Shown in pieces: positions 14,867-21,058 of a stretch of DNA of 21,058 nucleotides. A model generated the notes under the pieces. That model ran no database searches. It was not told the origin of the DNA and saw only the letters and a program-made list of their open reading frames with translations. The DNA is from Clostridia bacterium (GTDB lineage Bacteria > Bacillota_A > Clostridia > Oscillospirales > CAG-272), in contig JAFTKI010000026.1 of NCBI GenBank assembly GCA_017453335.1, positions 1 to 21,058 of the forward strand. The letters are read 5' to 3'. Within the stretch, counting starts at the first letter, position 1; the number at the start of each line of letters is the position of its first letter. The translations under genes and the position numbers were made by a program.

Positions 14867-15619
14867 TCACGGCAAAATATCTATCATCAGGTCTTCATCA
14901 TCGGTGGTAACGTAAAACTGCGATTCTCCCGAGCCGACTACGTAGTTCCCGCCTTCGCTTCGAATGGCAAAATCGGTAACGATGATCCCCTCGTCCCGTG
15001 TCCATTGCAAAGAGAAGGATGCGTCCTTCGGAAGCACGAGAGCTGCCTGTCCGTCCTTTGCGGTCACCGAAAGCGTTTGGGGTGCAAACGGCATCGCGGC
15101 ATACAGGTCACCGTCCACACACTCAACACTCAAAGACCGGGCGCTGACTCCTGCCAGTGTCAGATCACCATCGTGTGTTTTGACCGTCAAGGCCCCCATC
15201 TGTGCCAGCATACGCTCCGGGATCCGAAGCGTGAGCTTTTTCTCGGGATCGCTTCCGAAAAACCATGCCGATTCACGCGATTTCACGCTCAGTTCGGTTC
15301 CGCTGACACGCCAATGCAAGCGCGTGGCATCGGTAAGCTCCTCCATACAAAGCTCGGAAACAGAAATAAAATCGTCCTCGCATACCTCAATCTGCACATC
15401 TCCCTCCAGCCAATCGACCGAGATCGACGTAATGCCCGCATCAAAAACGGTTCCCTCACCCACCGTATAACCATCCGATTCATAGCGATAGTCGGTCCAA
15501 CCGAAATTGATCGAGCCGTTAAATACGGTGGCATTTAGGATACCGATCACCACCGCAGAGGCTACCAAAACGCCCATGATGATCAACGTAATGCAAAGCA
15601 CCTGTTTCCATTTTTTCAT
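14867..15619 (-). CDS. Membrane-anchored DUF4097-like (putative adhesin, beta-repeat) protein
   Basis: 250 aa. A basic start (MKKWK) and one hydrophobic segment (about 8-30) indicate an uncleaved anchor or signal with the rest outside the cell. The remainder is short beta-strand repeats with TSISVDWLEGDVQIEV (64-79), a central THDGDLTLAG and VECVDGDLYAAM, a pattern I associate with DUF4097 proteins that fold as a right-handed beta solenoid. The molecular function of the family is not established, and no catalytic motif is visible. It starts 15 nt after the DHHW gene with an AGGTAGGAT site, so it is the third gene of that operon and may act in the same surface-modification pathway. Family assignment is by pattern, moderate certainty. 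Confidence 0.72.
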   Translation of the reverse strand: MKKWKQVLCITLIIMGVLVASAVVIGILNATVFNGSINFGWTDYRYESDGYTVGEGTVFDAGITSISVDWLEGDVQIEVCEDDFISVSELCMEELTDATRLHWRVSGTELSVKSRESAWFFGSDPEKKLTLRIPERMLAQMGALTVKTHDGDLTLAGVSARSLSVECVDGDLYAAMPFAPQTLSVTAKDGQAALVLPKDASFSLQWTRDEGIIVTDFAIRSEGGNYVVGSGESQFYVTTDDEDLMIDILP

Positions 15620-15634
15620 AGTCTTATCCTACCT

Positions 15635-16810
15635 TTAACGAAGTTTTTGCAATTTGGATGCCCCGATCACGTTTTCCAGCGTATAAACCAACAGAACACG
15701 GTCAACACCGTATTTCTCTGCCAAGGCTGTGACGTTGGTAAAATCGGAGCGCGCGGAAGAAAGATTCAAAAGAATCAGATCAAAATGCTGTGCCAAAAAA
15801 GGGGCTAACGAATTGGCGAAGCTATCCTTGAGCAACAGCAGCGTGGGACGGGGTTCTCCATCCTTTTTCGTAACGGTCACAACATCGTGTGTTCCGTCCA
15901 AAAATACCGAATATTTGTCCTTTTTGCCGAGATATTCCATGGCGTAAAGTCCGTCAACGGGAACCCCATCGGCAATCACCGTAAAGGCGTCCTCGTTCCC
16001 TCTGAGCCATAGCTCCAACGTATCGGGAGATACGAATTTCATGCCGCTTTTCGACCATGCCGTACCGTAAAAAGCATCGGATGCAACAACCTGCTCAAAG
16101 GCTGTCGGTGGCAGGAGCTCGTTCTCCATTCCAAAGGAACGCATCGTTTCAACATACGCATAGTACGCGCCGAGCGTTGTCCAGTGGTGATCGGTTTTGT
16201 AGTAAACCGACTCTCCCAAGCGGTGCTTTTCGATCATCGTCGGAATGGTATCGATATAGCGCACCGATCCGTCAAGCTGCTCCCCAAGAGCTGCTCGCAG
16301 AGCATCTCCCGATTCGTTGGAATAAGAAAAGGACGATGCGGTAATATCAAGTGTTCTGCCCGTCAGCAAAACGTGGAACGGAACCTGTGCGTTTTGCGCG
16401 GCTCGGTTGATCCCTTCGGCGGCACGGCTGACGGTGAGCGCATCGAATCGGTCGGTATTTTGCGTAACGGTTCCGTCGGCGCGCGAAATATCAAACAGGC
16501 GTTGTGCCAGTTGTCCGTCCTCTCCCAGCAGAACCCCGTTGTTCTCTCCCTTGCCAAGGGCAAGCTCCGACACAGCCTTCACGCCCACGAAAAGATCACG
16601 CAGGGGATACTGATCGGCAAAATAATCATTGATATCCGCAGAATAGTCACCCGATGCAAGCGCATCCCACGAAAAGCGCGGAAAGGTGCGCAGACTGCGG
16701 TTCTCCTGCTCGGAAAAGGCTTGATCGGGAGTCAGCAAAAACGCCAAGGAAAACCCGAAGATCATAACAATAAACAGAAAAACGGTGATGCGGCTATTGT
16801 TTTTTTCCAT
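15635..16810 (-). CDS. DHHW-family (AlgX/AlgJ-like SGNH) protein, MBOAT partner
   Basis: 391 aa. One N-terminal helix (about 8-27) anchors it or acts as a signal; the rest is extracytoplasmic. TDHHWTTLGAYYAY (206-219) is the hallmark of this family, and LLLKDSFANSLAPF (325-338) supplies the serine-bearing block. In the related AlgX, Asp and His of the D-x-H-W motif and a downstream Ser form the catalytic triad; Asp207, His208 or His209, and Ser330 are the likely equivalents. These proteins accept acyl groups passed across the membrane by an MBOAT enzyme and place them on a surface glycan. It begins 12 nt after the MBOAT gene with AAGGAGGGG upstream. The acceptor polymer is unknown. Confidence 0.9.
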   Translation of the reverse strand: MEKNNSRITVFLFIVMIFGFSLAFLLTPDQAFSEQENRSLRTFPRFSWDALASGDYSADINDYFADQYPLRDLFVGVKAVSELALGKGENNGVLLGEDGQLAQRLFDISRADGTVTQNTDRFDALTVSRAAEGINRAAQNAQVPFHVLLTGRTLDITASSFSYSNESGDALRAALGEQLDGSVRYIDTIPTMIEKHRLGESVYYKTDHHWTTLGAYYAYVETMRSFGMENELLPPTAFEQVVASDAFYGTAWSKSGMKFVSPDTLELWLRGNEDAFTVIADGVPVDGLYAMEYLGKKDKYSVFLDGTHDVVTVTKKDGEPRPTLLLLKDSFANSLAPFLAQHFDLILLNLSSARSDFTNVTALAEKYGVDRVLLVYTLENVIGASKLQKLR

Positions 16811-16822
16811 CGTCTCCCCTCC

Positions 16823-18232
16823 TTAAAACTGTGTGTAAGCAAAGGGGCTGTAGGTGGAATCCACCAGATACGCCGTAGACAACAAAAACGCCGCCGTGCA
16901 AAGGATCGGAACCAAGACTCGGCTCGGTCGGCACCGTTCTGTCACGAGCTGCATCAGCTTTCTCGGCAGCGGAGTTGCGCCGACCGCCGCGATCAGGATC
17001 AGAGGCAAAAGATGCCTGAATTGATACACAGCGGTTGCAGAGCTTGCTGCTGTGCATCCCACGCCAAACAATGCCAAAAAGCAACGCCAAAACAGCACAA
17101 GATCGGTATTAGAAAAGATCAAAAAGCCAACGACCACCAAAAACAGCGTATAAAAATGCGCCAAGGGGCGCGGTGCTTTTTTCAAAGCACGCAACAAAAA
17201 GGCTTTTTCCAGGATCAATATGACACAGTAGTACGCTCCCCACAAAACAAAATTCCAGTTGGCTCCGTGCCAAAAGCCCGTCAAAAGCCAGACTACGGCA
17301 AGATTCCAATACTGCCGAAGCTTTCCCCTGCGATTTCCGCCCAGTGGAATATATACATATTCCCGAAACCAAGTGGACAGCGAAATGTGCCACCGTCGCC
17401 AGAATTCGGTAATACTTCTTGCGATATAAGGATAATTGAAGTTTTCGGGAAAGTGAAAGCCGAACATTCTGCCAAGCCCGATCGCCATATCCGAGTAACC
17501 CGAAAAATCGTAATACAAATGAAGTGTAAAGAGGATCGCCGTCATCCACGCGCCAAGAGCCGTCATTTCGAAGTCGGCAAGACTCAGATAATAGGCATGT
17601 CCTGCCGCCAAAGCATCCCCCACCAAAACCTTTTTGGCAAGTCCGCAGCAAAAGCGCGAGACGCCGGAGGCAAAGTCATCCACCGTTTCGCGGCGCTCAC
17701 ACAGCTCACGGTCGATGGTCTGATACCGCACGATCGGCCCTGCGACCAGTTGCGGAAACAAGGTGACGTAGGTGCCAAACCTTACGTAGTTTCGTTGCAC
17801 TCTGCAATCATTCCGATACACATCCACCGTGTAGGACATGATCTGAAAGGTGTAAAAGGAGATCCCGATGGGAAGTCTCAAATCCTTGAGCGACGGGAGC
17901 GAAATAAAGGGCAAGCGCGACAAATTCTCGGCAAAAAAGGGGTAATATTTAAAAAACAGGAGCAAAAAAAGATTGACCGCCAGCGAAAAAATCAATGCCC
18001 GCTTGGCTTTTTTCGGCTCCGTTTCCTTGTATTTTTCAATCAAAAAGCCGAACAGATACGCCGACGTAACGGCAAACAGCATCAGGAACAGATAGATCGG
18101 TTCTCCCCAGCCGTAGAACGCGAGGCTGAATACAAAAAGCACAAGATTACGCCATACGCGGGGGACGCAGTAATAGCATAAAAGCGTCAGAGGCAGAAAG
18201 CCAAACAAAAAGATCAGTGAAGAAAAGACCAT
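16823..18232 (-). CDS. MBOAT-family membrane O-acyltransferase (AlgI/PatA/DltB-like)
   Basis: 469 aa from ATG 18232. The frame runs back to 18301, but that would cross the promoter, and AAAGGA sits before the chosen ATG. It is a polytopic protein with about ten or more hydrophobic segments. Family motifs: PIGISFYTFQ (121-130), FPQLVAGPIVRY (159-170), HLYYDFSGYSDMAIGLGRMFGF (about 238-259), FWRRWHISLSTWFREYVYIPLGG (about 277-299) and TGFWHGANWNF (318-328), with His322 the invariant MBOAT histidine. These enzymes move acyl groups, usually acetyl, across the membrane for glycan O-acylation. The DHHW gene that follows supports this over teichoic-acid D-alanylation, since no other dlt genes are present. 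First gene of a three-gene operon. Confidence 0.93.
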   Translation of the reverse strand: MVFSSLIFLFGFLPLTLLCYYCVPRVWRNLVLFVFSLAFYGWGEPIYLFLMLFAVTSAYLFGFLIEKYKETEPKKAKRALIFSLAVNLFLLLFFKYYPFFAENLSRLPFISLPSLKDLRLPIGISFYTFQIMSYTVDVYRNDCRVQRNYVRFGTYVTLFPQLVAGPIVRYQTIDRELCERRETVDDFASGVSRFCCGLAKKVLVGDALAAGHAYYLSLADFEMTALGAWMTAILFTLHLYYDFSGYSDMAIGLGRMFGFHFPENFNYPYIARSITEFWRRWHISLSTWFREYVYIPLGGNRRGKLRQYWNLAVVWLLTGFWHGANWNFVLWGAYYCVILILEKAFLLRALKKAPRPLAHFYTLFLVVVGFLIFSNTDLVLFWRCFLALFGVGCTAASSATAVYQFRHLLPLILIAAVGATPLPRKLMQLVTERCRPSRVLVPILCTAAFLLSTAYLVDSTYSPFAYTQF

Positions 18233-18260
18233 TCGTCTCTTTCCTTTCAATCCAAATTCT

Positions 18261-18289
18261 ATTATACAGTATTCCCCTTTTTTTGTCAA
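18261..18289 (-). promoter_or_regulatory. Perfect consensus sigma-A promoter of the MBOAT operon
   Basis: Minus strand: TTGACA (18289-18284), 17-nt spacer (18283-18267), TATAAT (18266-18261), all matching consensus. Transcription would start near 18254, about 22 nt before the MBOAT ATG, leaving a very short leader. This argues for strong, largely constitutive expression unless a repressor acts. Confidence 0.9.
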
Positions 18290-18410
18290 GAAAATCCGCA
18301 TCTCTCACGACCAAAAATTTGAAGCTTGATTTTCGTTTTATCTCTTGAACCATCCCACAGTTGAACGAATAAACTGGTAACAGTATTTGGAATTGAGAGG
18401 AATTTATGCT

Positions 18411-18665
18411 ATGCAAACGATTGTTGGCTTGAACGAAATAAAGATCGGTGACCGTGCCGTGGTATACGAGCTGAAAAATCCGCCTGCCATGCGGCAAAGG
18501 CTGCAGGATCTCGGATTGATCGAGGACACCGCAGTAGAATGTATCGGCAAGGCTCCGGGCGGTGAATTGAGTGCCTATCTGATCCGCGGTGCTGTGATCG
18601 CAATTCGCGCAACCGATGCCCGATCGATCCGCGTTCTGCCCTGCTTTCCCATAGCCGACGAATGA
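18411..18665 (+). CDS. feoA: Ferrous iron transport protein A (FeoA)
   Basis: 84 aa, usual length. FeoA is a small cytoplasmic SH3-like protein thought to bind and modulate FeoB. Seen: LNEIKIGDRAVVYEL (7-21), RQRLQDLGLIEDTAVE (28-43) and APGGELSAYLIRGAVIAIRATDA (about 48-70), the standard FeoA layout. The ATG at 18411 has GAGAGGA about 9 nt upstream; an in-frame TTG at 18387 lies before that site and is less likely. Upstream, a TTGAAC (18362-18367, via 17 nt to TATTTG) is only a weak promoter candidate, because it would leave almost no leader. No recognisable Fur box is seen. Confidence 0.92.
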   Translation: MQTIVGLNEIKIGDRAVVYELKNPPAMRQRLQDLGLIEDTAVECIGKAPGGELSAYLIRGAVIAIRATDARSIRVLPCFPIADE

Positions 18666-18666
18666 T

Positions 18667-20808
18667 ATGGGACTGACCAAACATTCCGTGGGCTTGGGTG
18701 CAACGACGGTGCCTGATCTGCGAGCGGCACAGAGCGAGACCGCTGTAATTGCGTTGGCAGGCAACCCAAACGTGGGAAAAAGCACGGTTTTCAACGCGCT
18801 GACGGGAATGCATCAGCACACGGGTAACTGGCCCGGGAAAACGGTGGCGTGTGCGCAGGGACGCTGTACCTCGGATCGGCATACATTCACCTTAGTTGAT
18901 ATTCCCGGAACCTACTCGCTCTCCGCACACTCTGCCGAGGAGAAGATCGCCCGTGATTTTCTCTTTTTCGGCGAGCCAGATGCCACCGTAGCGGTGTGTG
19001 ACGCCACGTGTCTGTTGCGGAATCTGCATCTGGTTTTACAAATTCTCGAATGTGGCGCGCGTGTGGTGGTATGCGTCAACCTTCTGGACGAAGCCCGAAA
19101 AAAGCAGATCGAGCTTGATCTTGATCTGTTGCAGGAGCGGCTGGGCGTTCCCGTTGTGGGAGTCACCGCACGAAAAAAACGAACGCTATCACCGCTTTTG
19201 GGAGCCTTGGACGATTGCATGGAAACGCCGCTCGGCTCACACGGCTTTTGCATTCCCTATCCGCACGCGATTGAAACCGCCATCGGAATCGTGGAAAATG
19301 CCCTTGACGGACACTCTTTGGGAAGACTTGACAGCCGTTGGGTGGCGCTGAGACTTCTGGACGGCAACGAGGGATTGCAAAAAGCACTTTCGGAGTATCT
19401 TGGATCAGATCTTTCGGCAGACGAAAAAATCCGACAAGCACTCCGAGAGGCACGGTTGTTTTTATCCGACAACGCGATCGATGCCGTAGCACTTGGGGAT
19501 CTGATCGTTTCCTCGACGGTATCCTACGCCGAGCATCTGATGCGCGGAGTCATCAAGCCTCCAAAGAAGGACCCTGCCGCGCGTGACCGTAAGCTCGACC
19601 GTATTCTGACGGGACGGCTGACGGGATACCCCGTGATGATCCTGTTGCTCCTGTTCATTTTCTGGCTGACAATACGAGCATCCAATGTTCCTTCCGAGCT
19701 GCTCTCAAGCCTCTTTTTCGGTGCGCTGGATCATTTTTCCGTTTTTTTATGCAACCTCGGGCTGCCGCCGTGGTCGGTCAGCTTTCTCTGCGACGGCGTT
19801 TTACGCGTGCTGGCTTGGGTGGTTTCGGTCATGCTCCCGCCGATGGCAATCTTTTTTCCGCTCTTTACGCTTTTGGAGGATTCGGGGTATCTGCCGCGCG
19901 TGGCGTACAATCTTGACCGTCCCTTTCAACGCTGTGATGCCTGCGGAAAGCAAGCACTTTCGATGTGTATGGGCTTTGGCTGTAACGCCGCAGGTGTGGT
20001 GGGATGCCGCATCATCGATTCGCCCAGAGAACGGCTGCTGGCAATTCTGACCAACAGCCTGGTTCCCTGCAACGGGAGATTTCCCGCACTGGTCACGCTG
20101 ATCACACTGTTTTTGATTGGCGGTGCATCACAGATAAGCTCTTTTTGGTCGGCGCTTGTTCTCACGCTTTTGATCGTGCTGTCGGTAGCGGTAACCCTTT
20201 GCCTCACAAGACTCTTGTCAAAAACGGTTTTGAAGGGCGTCCCCTCCTCCTTTACCTTGGAAATGCCGCCCTTCCGCCGCCCTCAATTCGGGCAGGTGTT
20301 GATTCGCTCAATCTTTGACCGCACACTGTTCGTGCTTGCGCGCTCGATCGCGGTAGCGGCTCCTGCGGGGGCTGTGATCTGGATCTTGGCAAACGTATCG
20401 GTGGGGGATGCAACGCTCCTCTCCCATGCATCCGATTTCTTGGATCCCTTCGCGCGCCTGATCGGCATGGATGGCGTGATCCTCCTGGCATTCATTTTGG
20501 GATTCCCCGCAAATGAGATCGTGATCCCGATCATCGTGATGGCATACCGCGCACAAGGGACACTGTCCGATTACGGAAGCCTTGGAGAATTGGGTGCGCT
20601 GTTGCAGGCAAACGGCTGGACGCTCACCACGGCACTTTGCGTGCTGGTCTTCTTCCTTTTCCATTGGCCCTGCTCAACCACTCTGCTGACCGTTAAAAAG
20701 GAAACGGGAAGCTTGAAATGGACGCTTTTGGCAGCGGCTTTGCCGACCGTTTTGGGAATGCTCCTCTGTTTTCTCATCTCTTCGGTCTCAAAAGTACTTG
20801 GGCTGTAA
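18667..20808 (+). CDS. feoB: Ferrous iron transporter FeoB
   Basis: 713 aa. FeoB is the inner-membrane Fe2+ transporter with an N-terminal cytosolic G domain. G motifs: GNPNVGKS (32-39), the TGNWPGKTV switch-I segment (52-60), DIPG (78-81) and NLLD (138-141). A helical regulator domain follows, then membrane Gate domains with CMGFGCNAAGVVGCRIIDSPRERLL and SLVPCNGRFPAL, both typical. About eight hydrophobic segments fill the second half, and it ends in a short tail. The ATG comes one base after the feoA stop and lacks a clear ribosome site, so translation is probably coupled to feoA. Synthesis is presumably iron-repressed, but no operator was identified. Confidence 0.96.
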   Translation: MGLTKHSVGLGATTVPDLRAAQSETAVIALAGNPNVGKSTVFNALTGMHQHTGNWPGKTVACAQGRCTSDRHTFTLVDIPGTYSLSAHSAEEKIARDFLFFGEPDATVAVCDATCLLRNLHLVLQILECGARVVVCVNLLDEARKKQIELDLDLLQERLGVPVVGVTARKKRTLSPLLGALDDCMETPLGSHGFCIPYPHAIETAIGIVENALDGHSLGRLDSRWVALRLLDGNEGLQKALSEYLGSDLSADEKIRQALREARLFLSDNAIDAVALGDLIVSSTVSYAEHLMRGVIKPPKKDPAARDRKLDRILTGRLTGYPVMILLLLFIFWLTIRASNVPSELLSSLFFGALDHFSVFLCNLGLPPWSVSFLCDGVLRVLAWVVSVMLPPMAIFFPLFTLLEDSGYLPRVAYNLDRPFQRCDACGKQALSMCMGFGCNAAGVVGCRIIDSPRERLLAILTNSLVPCNGRFPALVTLITLFLIGGASQISSFWSALVLTLLIVLSVAVTLCLTRLLSKTVLKGVPSSFTLEMPPFRRPQFGQVLIRSIFDRTLFVLARSIAVAAPAGAVIWILANVSVGDATLLSHASDFLDPFARLIGMDGVILLAFILGFPANEIVIPIIVMAYRAQGTLSDYGSLGELGALLQANGWTLTTALCVLVFFLFHWPCSTTLLTVKKETGSLKWTLLAAALPTVLGMLLCFLISSVSKVLGL

Positions 20809-20818
20809 GGCAGTCATG

Positions 20819-21033
20819 ACCACCGGCCGTGCTGGTGGCTTGCACAAGCCCCCTTGGGGCATTTCACACGCTGAGCCTATAGGCTCGTCGAATGATCCGC
20901 CACTTGCGGAAGTTGCCCCACTGCCACAGATGTGGCAACTATCCTTTAGCCTCCCTTGTGTAAAGGGAGCCTCCGCTGCGGCGGGAACTGTGCAAAGCGA
21001 AAGCTTTTTGGAACCGCCAGCACTGCCGGTGGT
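20819..21033. repeat. Palindrome-rich intergenic repeat unit (MITE/REP-like), non-coding
   Basis: The roughly 250 bp after feoB contain no credible gene and are packed with short palindromes. The outer ends, 20819-20838 (starting ACCACCGGCC) and 21014-21033, are inverted copies of each other at 18 of 20 positions, and each can also fold on itself. Between them lie GCCCC/GGGGC (20848-20860), GAGCCTATAGGCTC (20873-20886), a TGCCACA/TGTGGCA hairpin, CTCCCTT/AAGGGAG (about 20951-20969), CCGCTGCGG, and AAAGC-GAAA-GCTTT. This looks like a family of dispersed repeats I associate with gut Clostridia genomes. No transposase, coding capacity or clear target-site duplication is seen. Confidence 0.6.
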
Positions 21034-21037
21034 TTTC
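21014..21037 (+). terminator. Hairpin with short T tail, possible feoAB terminator
   Basis: The right end of the repeat unit folds as CCGCC...GGTGG around a short loop and is followed by TTTTCG on the plus strand. It could end feoAB transcripts, though it lies about 205 bp after the feoB stop. No better terminator is found closer to the gene. Confidence 0.35.
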
Positions 21038-21058
21038 GTGATACAATAAATATCCCCC

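Noticed and set aside
16184..18181. 665-codon plus-strand open frame
   Set aside because: Antisense to the MBOAT and DHHW genes, which have clear family motifs, ribosome sites and a promoter. The plus translation is rich in Lys, Arg, Gln and His with no recognisable domain.
18302..18410. Iron-responsive operator or promoter upstream of feoA
   Set aside because: No Fur- or DtxR-like inverted repeat is recognisable. A CAGTT/AACTG 5-bp repeat (18358-18376) and repeated TTGAAC elements are too weak to call.

Overview
The window looks like chromosome from a Gram-positive, probably spore-forming member of the Clostridia (Bacillota), most likely an uncultured gut or animal-associated lineage. The reasons are a Firmicutes-type dcw (division and cell wall) cluster, a MurE that appears to add meso-diaminopimelate, consensus sigma-A promoters, a sigma-E-like promoter in front of the penicillin-binding protein, a BspA-type leucine-rich-repeat lipoprotein, and a FeoA/FeoB pair. 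This assignment is inferred from gene content; no rRNA or other marker gene is present. No tRNA, CRISPR array, transposase or phage gene was seen.

Layout on the minus strand, read from right to left. (1) 18232-14867: a three-gene operon behind a perfect TTGACA-17-TATAAT promoter, encoding an MBOAT O-acyltransferase, its DHHW/AlgX-like SGNH partner, and a membrane-anchored DUF4097-like beta-repeat protein. (2) 14866-14477: a hairpin-rich intergenic stretch with an insulating terminator, then the mraZ promoter and a 10-bp-periodic MraZ operator. (3) 14387-1902: the dcw operon mraZ - rsmH - ftsL-like - class B PBP (spoVD/ftsI) - murE - murF - mraY - ftsW/spoVE - small membrane protein - murG - ftsQ/divIB, closed by an intrinsic terminator at 1855-1888. 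(4) 1717-1: a BspA/LRR_5 surface lipoprotein that runs off the left edge. On the plus strand, 18411-20808 holds feoA-feoB (ferrous iron uptake), followed by about 220 bp of non-coding, palindrome-rich repeat DNA to the right edge.

The dcw genes form one biochemical line. MurE and MurF complete the UDP-MurNAc-pentapeptide, MraY attaches it to undecaprenyl phosphate, MurG adds GlcNAc to give lipid II, and the FtsW-type glycosyltransferase with the class B PBP polymerises and cross-links it. The FtsL- and FtsQ-like bitopic proteins would scaffold that synthase. MraZ and RsmH are the usual first two genes, and MraZ probably represses the operon. murD, murC, murB, ddl, ftsA and ftsZ are absent from this copy of the cluster. 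The MBOAT/DHHW operon next door probably O-acylates a surface glycan, so most of the window concerns the cell envelope.

Points most worth a second look: a four-cysteine, zinc-ribbon-like insertion right after the KTG motif of the PBP; a sigma-E-like promoter just upstream of that PBP gene; the 10-bp-periodic MraZ operator; the small unrecognised membrane protein between ftsW and murG; the long cytoplasmic extension of the FtsL-like protein; and the palindromic repeat unit after feoB.
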